From an uncultured Clostridia bacterium (GTDB lineage Bacteria > Bacillota > Clostridia > TANB77 > CAG-508), in the NCBI GenBank assembly GCA_949045875.1, contig CARPYP010000018.1, positions 1 through 33,874 of the forward strand: DNA of 33,874 nucleotides, written 5' to 3'. Positions within the stretch are counted from its first letter, which is position 1, and the number at the start of each line of letters is the position of its first letter. The notes under the pieces were generated by a model. The model saw only the letters and a program-made list of their open reading frames with translations. It was not told the origin of the DNA and did not search any database. Of this stretch, positions 1 to 6,229 are shown one piece after another. The translations under genes and the position numbers were made by a program.

Positions 1-17
1 TGTTTAGGAACTTATAT

Positions 18-46
18 AGTATACTACGCTGATTTTATTTTGTCAA
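18..46 (-). promoter_or_regulatory. Sigma-A promoter P1, leftward, gene off window
   Basis: On the minus strand TTGACA (41-46) and TATACT (18-23) are separated by exactly 17 bp. An A-rich tract lies upstream of the -35 box (47-58), like an UP element. The gene it drives would lie beyond the left edge. Confidence 0.6.
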
Positions 47-108
47 TACTTTTTTTTAGTTTTTTAATTTTTTTGTTCTTACTTATACTTCATGCGCAGT
101 GCTTATTT

Positions 109-138
109 ATATTAGCACATTTTGTTTTAATTTGTCAA
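109..138 (-). promoter_or_regulatory. Sigma-A promoter P2, leftward
   Basis: On the minus strand TTGACA (133-138) is followed after 18 bp by TAATAT (109-114). It has the same A-tract followed by GTATTGACA context as P1. GTGCT/AGCAC arms flank the -10 region and could form a small hairpin near the transcript start. Confidence 0.45.
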
Positions 139-337
139 TACTTTTTTTGATTTTTTTTAATATTTTTTCAGTATACTTATATAGCCTCTTCCCTCTAAAC
201 TCGTATTATCTTTATGTTTTTGGGCAAAAGAAAAACTAGTAATGTTGTTTATCATATAATGTTTTATCATATTACCAGTTTGTATATATTAAATATACAA
301 TTTTTGATATTATGTTGCTCTCATCAGCGTCTATATT

Positions 338-366
338 ATCATATCATTTTAATATGTAATTGTCAA
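338..366 (-). promoter_or_regulatory. Sigma-A promoter P3, leftward
   Basis: On the minus strand TTGACA (361-366) and TATGAT (338-343) are separated by 17 bp. It starts just past the stop codon of the flavin reductase gene and points the same way as P1 and P2. It could drive the off-window gene or a small RNA. Confidence 0.55.
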
Positions 367-391
367 TATATTTTTATTGGAAATTTTTATG

Positions 392-958
392 TTATTTTTT
401 CTTCTTTTTCACTGAAAATCCAAATTTGCCTATTTTTTCTCCTAATGAATAATATCCTCCATTTGCATATGCTATTAAATTGCATTTTGAAATATCAAAG
501 GCTCCATTTTCATCTATATATTTTTCGTCTGCATTTATTCCTAGTACATCTGCAATAAACATATGATGACTTCCTATTTTTTTTATCTCTGCAACTTTGC
601 ATTCTACTGATACAGGACTTTCTCCTATCATTGGGCATTCTAAAAAATTTGACTTTTCTTTAGTTAGCTTCATCTCTTTAAATTTATCAACACTTCTTCC
701 TGATTTAACTCCACACCAGTCTGTTGCAAATGCTAACTCCTTGTTAGTTAGATTTATTACAAATTCACCAGTTTCTTTTATTATATTATATGAATATCTT
801 TCTGGTCGTATTGATATATATACTTTAGCAGGATTAGTACAAATGATACCAGTCCAAGCAACTGTTATTATATTTGACTTTTCCATATCTCCACATGATA
901 CCATTACTGCTGGTATTGGATATTCAAATGTTCCTGGCTTCCACAATGTTTTTGACAT
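392..958 (-). CDS. Flavin reductase family protein
   Basis: The 188-residue product matches the small FMN-binding flavin reductase-like fold across its whole length. The N-terminal stretch contains the typical Pro-x-Pro-x-Val-Met-Val-Ser start, an N-I-I-T-V-A-W-T segment and the I-S-I-R-P-x-R-Y-S segment that shapes the flavin site. The C-terminus ends in a run of lysines. Proteins of this group bind FMN and act as cytoplasmic NAD(P)H:flavin oxidoreductases or electron-transfer flavoproteins, and the exact substrate cannot be read from sequence. The start is supported by AGAAAGGA about 8 nt upstream of the ATG. It is preceded by a terminator-like hairpin at 1058-1083, so it is probably transcribed apart from the sortase genes, although I could not find a well-spaced promoter for it. 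Confidence 0.85.
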   Translation of the reverse strand: MSKTLWKPGTFEYPIPAVMVSCGDMEKSNIITVAWTGIICTNPAKVYISIRPERYSYNIIKETGEFVINLTNKELAFATDWCGVKSGRSVDKFKEMKLTKEKSNFLECPMIGESPVSVECKVAEIKKIGSHHMFIADVLGINADEKYIDENGAFDISKCNLIAYANGGYYSLGEKIGKFGFSVKKKKK

Positions 959-1057
959 TTTAATCTTTCCTTTCTATTTATTGTTTAAGTATTATAATAT
1001 TTTGTATCAAATACGATAATATTAATATTTGTTATTTTAAATGTTTATCTAATAAAT

Positions 1058-1083
1058 TTAGGGCAAACTCAAAGTTGCCCTAA
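1058..1083 (-). terminator. Hairpin terminator after the sortase operon
   Basis: TTAGGGCAA (1058-1066) and TTGCCCTAA (1075-1083) form a perfect 9-bp stem with an 8-nt loop. AT-rich DNA with short T runs follows on the minus strand. It lies between the small membrane protein gene and the flavin reductase gene. The T tract is weak, so termination may be partial. Confidence 0.55.
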
Positions 1084-1104
1084 TTTTATAATTCTTAAAT
1101 ATAA

Positions 1105-1332
1105 TTAATTCTGAGTTGAAGAGTTATTTTCTTGCAAATTATTTATCTCTTTATTTAATTTACTAATTGTATTAATTTCAGATGCATATCCAGCTATGAA
1201 TCCTATTATAAATACAGCTATTATAAGTACAATATTTTTTATCTTTTCCTGACTTTTATACATATATTTATCATAAATCTTCATTGGTTCCTCCTCTTTA
1301 GGGTTAGCCTTTTTTGTGTCCTCTTTTACCAT
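1105..1332 (-). CDS. Small single-pass membrane protein, unknown
   Basis: The product has 75 residues. It has a charged N-terminus rich in Lys and Glu, one hydrophobic segment (residues about 34-51, N-I-V-L-I-I-A-V-F-I-I-G-F-I-A-G) and a short C-terminal part with heptad-like Leu/Ile spacing that suggests a coiled coil. I chose the ATG at 1330-1332 because GAGGG lies 6 nt before it. An earlier in-frame ATG at 1366-1368 would add 12 residues and overlap the sortase gene, but its AAGGA sits only 2 nt away. It follows the sortase gene by 22 bp and probably shares its transcript. I do not recognise a family. It could be a sortase partner or a minor envelope protein. Confidence 0.65.
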   Translation of the reverse strand: MVKEDTKKANPKEEEPMKIYDKYMYKSQEKIKNIVLIIAVFIIGFIAGYASEINTISKLNKEINNLQENNSSTQN

Positions 1333-1354
1333 ATTATTCCCTCTTTTCTCCTTT

Positions 1355-2170
1355 TTATTCCTGTTCATATCCTTGTACTACCAATCTTTTGCTACCAGAA
1401 TTAGAACATGTTATTAATGTTATTTGTCTCTTTCCATTTGTTAATTGACTTGTACAACTTACATCTGTAGGCTCTATGATATATTTTTCTGATACAACAT
1501 ATTTTATAGTTTTTCCTTTTGTATCTGTAAGCTCTATTATATCACCCATATTTATATTCTTTAGTTTTCCAAACATTTTTCCACTTTTATAATTATGTCC
1601 AATTACTACATAATTTCCAATTTCATTAGGTTGTGGTCCCCAAAGTTTATTTATAGAAATCTTGAGTAATTCTTCTGACGTTTCAGATAAAACTGGATAT
1701 TCTATTCCTAAAGTTGGTACTTTTACTATAGATTCAGCTGAATATTCTATTTCTCCATTTTCTGTCATATATTTATTAGGTAGTTGTGATTCATTGTCTT
1801 GTTCTTCAACAGCATGTCTAACATTTTTCAATATATTCCCTAATTTTACTTCTTCTGCTGTTTCTGATGAGTTTCCTAAAATTACTTTTAATATATCATC
1901 TTCTACCATTATTGAACTAGTAGCTATAAAAGTACTATTATCCATAGTAGTATCATCTTCTTCAGTTGTCATTTCTAAAATATTCAAATCATTTAAAATA
2001 TCTTGTGACTTTTGTTCATATCTATTTCTATCATATTCCGCATACACATAATATGTACATAATATACACATTAGAAAAATTGATAAAATTATATTTCTTT
2101 TATAGAAATTCTTTTTTTTTCGCATTTCCTTAGTGACTATAACTTTATCTGTAACCAAAATTTGATTCAT
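1355..2170 (-). CDS. Sortase, membrane-anchored cysteine transpeptidase
   Basis: The 271-residue protein has a basic N-terminus, one membrane anchor (about 27-44), a low-complexity acidic linker (about 50-145) and a C-terminal sortase domain (about 148-271). The catalytic triad is visible: His192 in V-I-G-H-N-Y, Cys255 in T-L-I-T-C, and Arg262 in K-R-L-V-V. The T-L-I-T-C signature and single N-terminal anchor fit class D-like sortases better than class A or B, but this is not certain. Sortases cut LPXTG-like signals and attach surface proteins to the cell wall or to each other. No candidate substrate with an LPXTG-type tail is encoded in this window. GAGGAG lies 7 nt before the ATG. The gene has its own promoter at 2192-2220. 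Confidence 0.9.
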   Translation of the reverse strand: MNQILVTDKVIVTKEMRKKKNFYKRNIILSIFLMCILCTYYVYAEYDRNRYEQKSQDILNDLNILEMTTEEDDTTMDNSTFIATSSIMVEDDILKVILGNSSETAEEVKLGNILKNVRHAVEEQDNESQLPNKYMTENGEIEYSAESIVKVPTLGIEYPVLSETSEELLKISINKLWGPQPNEIGNYVVIGHNYKSGKMFGKLKNINMGDIIELTDTKGKTIKYVVSEKYIIEPTDVSCTSQLTNGKRQITLITCSNSGSKRLVVQGYEQE

Positions 2171-2191
2171 TTTATTTTCTCCTCGTTATAT

Positions 2192-2220
2192 ATTATACTA
2201 TGTTTTTTTATAAATTTCAA
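2192..2220 (-). promoter_or_regulatory. Promoter of the sortase gene
   Basis: On the minus strand TTGAAA (2215-2220) and TATAAT (2192-2197) are spaced by 17 bp. The sortase ATG lies about 20 bp downstream of the -10 box, so the leader is very short. Confidence 0.65.
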
Positions 2221-2265
2221 TATTTTAAGTTGAATTAGTAAAAATAAAACTTTCTATTGTATGAA

Positions 2266-2289
2266 TAAAAATGGACGATTATTCGCCCA
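2266..2289 (-). terminator. Intrinsic terminator after gerW
   Basis: On the minus strand TGGGCGA and TCGTCCA pair as a 7-bp stem with one G-U wobble and a 4-nt loop (2272-2289). A run of T residues follows (2266-2271 on the plus strand as A's). It sits 19 bp after the gerW stop codon and separates gerW from the sortase promoter. Confidence 0.75.
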
Positions 2290-2308
2290 CTTGTTTTATA
2301 TATTAGTT

Positions 2309-2758
2309 TTAGTTTTCTTGTTTATCTTTTTTACATAGCACTTTGTCTATTTTTTCTATTATGTCTGGTGCATAGTCTAATACTTTATCTAATGATGATG
2401 CATGATTTACTGGTAATAGTTTTACTGTGTCTGCTTGTACTATTAAAAATGCTACTGGATTTATGTTGACTGCTGCTCCACTTCCTCCTCCAAATGGTAA
2501 CCTATATTGTACTTGTTCTTCTTTTTCCTTTTTTGTATATTCATCAACTGTTTCTCCTTTGAATTCACTACCTCCAGCTGCAAATCCAAATGTTACTTTT
2601 GAGATTGGTATTATTACACTTCCTACTGATGTTTCTATTGGTTCTCCAATTATTGTATTAACATCTACCATTCCTTGTATGCTATCCATTGCTGTTATCA
2701 TAAGTCCTTCTATAGGATGACTTTGTCCTTTGGCTTCTTCTCCCATTTTTCTATTCAC
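2309..2758 (-). CDS. gerW: GerW/YtfJ family sporulation protein
   Basis: The 149-residue product carries the full GerW signature. It has the H-P-I-E-G-L-M start segment, V-D-V-N-T-I-I-G-E-P, the V-I-I-P-I-S-K-V-x-x-G-F-A-A-G-G segment and a glycine-rich G-G-G-S-G-A stretch near residue 90. In Bacillus the homologue is made in the forespore and is needed for normal germination and lysozyme resistance, so its presence suggests an endospore former. The start is uncertain. GTG at 2756-2758 has AAGGA only 2 nt before it. An ATG at 2744-2746 would give a protein starting M-G-E-E and lies 14 nt from the same AAGGA. The DUF2953 gene lies upstream, as in many Clostridia and Bacilli. A promoter candidate is present at 2834-2862. 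Confidence 0.9.
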   Translation of the reverse strand: MNRKMGEEAKGQSHPIEGLMITAMDSIQGMVDVNTIIGEPIETSVGSVIIPISKVTFGFAAGGSEFKGETVDEYTKKEKEEQVQYRLPFGGGSGAAVNINPVAFLIVQADTVKLLPVNHASSLDKVLDYAPDIIEKIDKVLCKKDKQEN

Positions 2759-2833
2759 GTTCCTTTCTTAAAAAATTTATTTAGATTGAAAAAGAATTGT
2801 TCTATAACTAGGCAGACAAAATTAAAATAATAA

Positions 2834-2862
2834 GGTATAATGGTGTAGATGATTTATTTCAA
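2834..2862 (-). promoter_or_regulatory. Possible promoter of gerW
   Basis: On the minus strand TTGAAA (2857-2862) and TATACC (2834-2839) are separated by 17 bp within the 131-bp gap between the DUF2953 gene and gerW. The -10 box is imperfect. A forespore sigma factor may act instead, and I cannot identify such a site. Confidence 0.4.
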
Positions 2863-2889
2863 TTTAAGCCTAACAATGTTATAGTAGAA

Positions 2890-3450
2890 TTATTTTTTAA
2901 TCGTATATAATGCATAGATAATATGTACTAAATAAACCTCTGTTATACCATTTGCCCAAAAATTTACAACATTACCAGTATTATATATTGGTAATATCTT
3001 ATATTGTACTTTATTTGCATTGTTTCTAATTAATATAGGTACTATTGTTGATATAACAGTGAATATTCCTATTGTACTTACTATTCCATCTGTGCCTATT
3101 TCAAGGTTAAAATTCAATTTTTCCAATTTTAAGTTTAGATGTTTAAATGCCTTTATTAATTGTCTTCTATTTTTTATTTCTTTTCTAATCTCTCTTTGTA
3201 CTCCGAAATCTTCTATTTTATATTTCACTTTGCTTATTGCTTTATTCATTTTCTCATTATTGAATTTTATTTTTGCAATTTTAATAATCTTTAATATGAA
3301 AATTTCAAATTCTATATAATAATGATGTTTAAGCTTTGTTTTTTCTCTTTTTTCATTTATATTTGATATTTGTATATCTCTAAAATTAATTTTTATTTTT
3401 AGAGTAAATATGGCTATAATTATGATTAAAAAAAATAAAATTAATAACAT
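2890..3450 (-). CDS. DUF2953 family membrane protein
   Basis: The product has 186 residues and a single strongly hydrophobic N-terminal segment (about 2-18). A basic amphipathic middle follows, then a C-terminal part with the F-N-L-E-I-G-T-D and V-Y-L-V-H-I-I segments typical of DUF2953 (YtfI-like) proteins. The function is unknown. Its position directly before gerW is conserved in many spore formers, which suggests a linked role. I chose the ATG at 3448-3450 because GGAG precedes it by 6 nt. The ATG four codons earlier (3460-3462) has no good site, and its own codons supply that GGAG. It follows scpA by 55 bp, where scpB would usually be found. Confidence 0.75.
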   Translation of the reverse strand: MLLILFFLIIIIAIFTLKIKINFRDIQISNINEKREKTKLKHHYYIEFEIFILKIIKIAKIKFNNEKMNKAISKVKYKIEDFGVQREIRKEIKNRRQLIKAFKHLNLKLEKLNFNLEIGTDGIVSTIGIFTVISTIVPILIRNNANKVQYKILPIYNTGNVVNFWANGITEVYLVHIIYALYTIKK

Positions 3451-3505
3451 AAAATTCTCCATTTCTTAGAATTTATATTATTAATTTTTTCCAATTTTTT
3501 TAATT

Positions 3506-4264
3506 TTATTCTTTATTTTTCTTTAATTTTTCAACTTTTATATCTCCGAAGTTTTCTTGTTGCTCTGTCAATACTTTACTTCTTCTTGATAATTCTAAAA
3601 GTCCTGAAAATGCAGTTACAACCTCTTGCTTATTATGCTTTTTTAAAGTATATACTTTATTAAATACAAAGTTTGGCGTATGCAATAATATCTTAAACAT
3701 TTCTTTTACTTTATCATGTACTGTATATGTGTCTACTAATGCTATTTTTTCAATATTTTTTGCATTTACATTTATCTTTTCTTCATTTCTATATATTAAT
3801 CTTTTGTATATTTTTGTTATTATTCCTTCTTCATAGTTCTCATCTAGTTCTTGTTTAGGTAGTTCAATCTTTTCTGCAAATTTATAATACCTATTAGAAA
3901 AAGTTAAAAAGTTCTCTTTTAATTTTTGTGTTATATCTTTATATTTCTTATATTCTATAATTCTTCTTATAAGTTCTTCTTCTGTTAGTTCTTCTTCATC
4001 TTCTTGATGTTTTGGAAGTAGTTTTTTTGATTTTAAATATAATAAAGTTGATGCCATAATTGCAAATTCACTAGCTATTACTAAATTAAGTTCCTCCATT
4101 TTGTGTATATATTCTATATATTGTTCAGCAATTTCGGAAATTTTTATATCATATATATCCATTTTGTTTTTATCTATTAAATGTACTAATAAATCTAGTG
4201 GTCCTTCAAAGTTTTCTATTTTTATTGCATATTTATTTGTTTCTAATGCTAGTACTTTATTCAT
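3506..4264 (-). CDS. scpA: Segregation and condensation protein A
   Basis: The 252-residue product is a kleisin of the SMC-ScpAB condensin. It has the F-E-G-P-L-D-L-L-V-H-L-I-D-K start motif, then A-S-E-F-A-I-M-A-S-T-L-L-Y-L-K-S-K-K-L-L-P. It also has a C-terminal winged-helix segment with V-T-A-F-S-G-L-L-E-L (roughly 212-235). It bridges the SMC head domains and helps compact and segregate the chromosome. The ATG at 4262-4264 is chosen because AAAGGA stands 7 nt upstream. An upstream in-frame GTG lies inside that ribosome binding site. recX precedes it by 33 bp, which suggests co-transcription. scpB, nearly always the next gene, is missing here. Confidence 0.92.
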   Translation of the reverse strand: MNKVLALETNKYAIKIENFEGPLDLLVHLIDKNKMDIYDIKISEIAEQYIEYIHKMEELNLVIASEFAIMASTLLYLKSKKLLPKHQEDEEELTEEELIRRIIEYKKYKDITQKLKENFLTFSNRYYKFAEKIELPKQELDENYEEGIITKIYKRLIYRNEEKINVNAKNIEKIALVDTYTVHDKVKEMFKILLHTPNFVFNKVYTLKKHNKQEVVTAFSGLLELSRRSKVLTEQQENFGDIKVEKLKKNKE

Positions 4265-4297
4265 TTTATTTCCTTTCACTCTATTTATTTGCTCTTT

Positions 4298-4723
4298 TTA
4301 ATCCTTATAAAACCCTTTTTTATATAAATAATTTTTTAATTCTCTTTCATCCATTATAGCAGATTTTTTTGCAATTATGTTTTCTTTTGACATTTCTTCA
4401 TATTCTTCTAGTTCTTCCCTGTGTTCACAAATATAATCTTCTATATCGTCTTTTGAAATTCCTTTTGCATATAATTTGTTTTTTATTTCAAATATTGATA
4501 AATTCTTTAATGCCATAAATTCATTTATTGCTCTTTCAATATAGTCTGTATCACTTAAATATCCTGCTTCTTTTACATATTCGATGATTTCTTCTAAAGT
4601 TTCTTTCTCTATTATTTTTGAAAACTTTTGTCTTACTTCATATTCTGTTCTTTTTTTATACATTATGTAGTTCATTACTTTTGTTTTTTGTTTCTCGAAT
4701 TCCTCTAATTTATTATAATCCAA
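4298..4723 (-). CDS. recX: RecX family regulatory protein
   Basis: The 141-residue, all-helical, charged product fits RecX. It shows repeated three-helix units, with R-T-E-Y-E-V-R-Q-K-F near residue 25, A-G-Y-L-S-D-T-D-Y near 52, and a final unit with R-E-L-K-N-Y-L-Y-K-K-G-F. RecX binds RecA and limits its filament activity. The length is at the short end of the family. The start codon is TTG at 4721-4723, with AAGGAG nine bases upstream. The next in-frame ATG would cut away the first conserved helix. It lies 26 bp after purD in the same direction and is probably read from the same long transcript. recA is not nearby. Confidence 0.75.
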   Translation of the reverse strand: MDYNKLEEFEKQKTKVMNYIMYKKRTEYEVRQKFSKIIEKETLEEIIEYVKEAGYLSDTDYIERAINEFMALKNLSIFEIKNKLYAKGISKDDIEDYICEHREELEEYEEMSKENIIAKKSAIMDERELKNYLYKKGFYKD

Positions 4724-4749
4724 TAATTTTTTCTCCTTATATTTTTTGA

Positions 4750-6054
4750 CTAGTGAATATAAATTGTTCCTATATCTCCTCTATAATTCAATACACTATC
4801 CACATTTCCTTTTATTGCTGTATATACTTTTTGTTTTGCTTTCTCTAGGGTTTCATCTTCTGCAACAATAGCTACTAATCTTGAATTTCCAACAGATTCA
4901 TAAGAATTACCTTGTACTCTTTTTGAACTTGCAAAATAAACTTTAGCACCTTTTTTAATTATTTCTTCTTTGTTTAGTGTATATTTACAAGGCTCTTTAC
5001 TTGAAGATATCGCATAGTTTGGACTTACCATATAAACTGTACAAACTGCCTTTTTTGCGAATTTACAGTTTTCTTCTGATAGTTCTTGTTTTTGAATATT
5101 ATCAAATACTTCCTTAAATGGTGTCTCTAATGTATTCAATATGTTTAGTGCTTCTGGATCTCCAAATCTTGCATTGAATTCTATGAATTTTATTCCGTTT
5201 TCGCATTTAAAGAATCCTCCATAGATTGGTCCTGTAAATTCATTATTATCACGATTTATATATTGTATTACTTTTTTCATTAATTCGGCACATTGATTAA
5301 TATCTTCTTGGTTTAAAAATGGTAATAGACCTGTTTCAAAACTTAAACATCCCATTCCACCTGTTCCTGGTCCTTTGTCCTCATCAAATCTATATGGATA
5401 ATCAAAAGTAGTTGGTGTTATAACAAGATTTTTTCCGTCTGTTAATCCTGTTACTGTAAATTCTCTTCCTTCTACTTTATCTTGTACTATAACTACTCCA
5501 CTACCTTCTAAACATGATAGTGCATATGTGTATCCTTCTTCTTTACCTTTAAAATGTATTCCTCCTACTTTTACACCTTTTCCACCTGTTAATCCTTCTG
5601 GTTTTATAACAAAATTATCATCTTTATAATTTTCATCTATTACTTTTCTTAATTCTTCTTTGCTTCTTATTTCAAAGTTCTTTATTACCATTTCTGGTGC
5701 TATTTTTTGTACTATGTCTAAAGCATATGTTTTGCTCCATTCTATTTTTGACCCTAATGATGTTGGTCCAAATGTTTGTAGTCCTAATTCTCTTGCTAAG
5801 TTTATTAATCCATCTCTTAATAAGTTATCACTACTTATTACACAGTTTTCTATATTTTCGTCTTGTATAAATTTTTTTACTAATTCTTTGTCAAATGGGT
5901 CTCCTATTAATATTTTTCCATTTGATTTTTGTGAAAATTCTGAAATTGTTGGATTTTCATATGGCATTATACAATATAATTCAAATCCCTCTGATATTTT
6001 TTCAGCGATTACTGCTTCTCTTGCTCCATTTCCTAGTAATATACATTTCTCCAT
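4750..6054 (-). CDS. purD: Phosphoribosylamine-glycine ligase
   Basis: The 434-residue protein has the ATP-grasp layout of GAR synthetase. The N-terminal Rossmann-like part starts with L-G-N-G-A-R-E. The ATP-binding segment K-P-E-G-L-T-G-G-K-G-V (151-161) follows, then G-T-G-G-M-G (230-235) and the metal-binding E-F-N-A-R-F-G-D-P-E (292-301). It catalyses ATP-dependent joining of glycine to phosphoribosylamine in purine synthesis. The usual G-R-E-H-A motif at the N-terminus reads G-A-R-E-A-V here, and the region before G-T-G-G-M-G is also diverged. It may therefore be a divergent branch of PurD or a related ligase. No other pur gene is present. GGAGAG lies 7 nt before the ATG. Confidence 0.82.
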   Translation of the reverse strand: MEKCILLGNGAREAVIAEKISEGFELYCIMPYENPTISEFSQKSNGKILIGDPFDKELVKKFIQDENIENCVISSDNLLRDGLINLARELGLQTFGPTSLGSKIEWSKTYALDIVQKIAPEMVIKNFEIRSKEELRKVIDENYKDDNFVIKPEGLTGGKGVKVGGIHFKGKEEGYTYALSCLEGSGVVIVQDKVEGREFTVTGLTDGKNLVITPTTFDYPYRFDEDKGPGTGGMGCLSFETGLLPFLNQEDINQCAELMKKVIQYINRDNNEFTGPIYGGFFKCENGIKFIEFNARFGDPEALNILNTLETPFKEVFDNIQKQELSEENCKFAKKAVCTVYMVSPNYAISSSKEPCKYTLNKEEIIKKGAKVYFASSKRVQGNSYESVGNSRLVAIVAEDETLEKAKQKVYTAIKGNVDSVLNYRGDIGTIYIH

Positions 6055-6119
6055 TTTAATCTCTCCTTTATTATAAGCTTATTAATTTTTAAAATAAAAG
6101 TCGCTTCTCCACGCGGACG

Positions 6120-6172
6120 CCTTCGCCAAGTGAAATTTGCTTTGCAAATTTCCCATGCTACGCCGCCCCTAC
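6120..6172. repeat. Intergenic hairpin repeat, copy 1
   Basis: A locally GC-rich stretch lies between ftsH and purD. It contains a perfect 9-bp stem, GAAATTTGC (6132-6140) with GCAAATTTC (6144-6152), and a TTT loop. The order CCTTCG, then GCAAATTT, then CATG, then CTAC is repeated with nearly the same spacing at 28624-28674. This suggests a diverged repeat family, possibly a small non-autonomous element. Confidence 0.5.
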
Positions 6173-6179
6173 ATCACTC

Positions 6180-6225
6180 TACTGTAAATTAGGAAATCCT
6201 AAAGGCATCATTCTAATTTACAGTA
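6180..6225. repeat. 13-bp inverted repeat after ftsH
   Basis: TACTGTAAATTAG (6180-6192) and CTAATTTACAGTA (6213-6225) are perfect inverted arms around a 20-nt loop. The arms sit a few bases past the ftsH stop codon. On the minus strand no T run follows, so this is not a textbook terminator. It may be an RNA 3'-end stabiliser or part of the adjacent repeat. Confidence 0.5.
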
Positions 6226-6229
6226 TACC

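Larger units (their letters stand above)
1..391. other. Gene-free left edge with leftward promoters
   Basis: No convincing gene is seen in this very AT-rich stretch. It holds three minus-strand promoters (listed separately) and short direct repeats. TGTCAATACTTTTTTT occurs near 41-56 and again near 133-148, and ACTTATATAG occurs near 10-19 and 175-184. A 37-codon minus-strand frame at 157-270 has no good ribosome binding site and is not called. Confidence 0.6.

Noticed and set aside
157..270. 37-codon minus-strand frame downstream of promoter P3
   Set aside because: It has no ribosome binding site and no recognisable features, and it lies in very AT-rich DNA where short open frames arise by chance.
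214..558. 114-codon plus-strand frame
   Set aside because: It overlaps the end of the flavin reductase gene on the other strand, has a hydrophobic AT-driven composition and no ribosome binding site.
4265..4279. Upstream GTG start of scpA
   Set aside because: The GTG lies inside the ribosome binding site of the better-placed ATG at 4262-4264. The same situation applies to the WG-repeat gene at 31930-31932.
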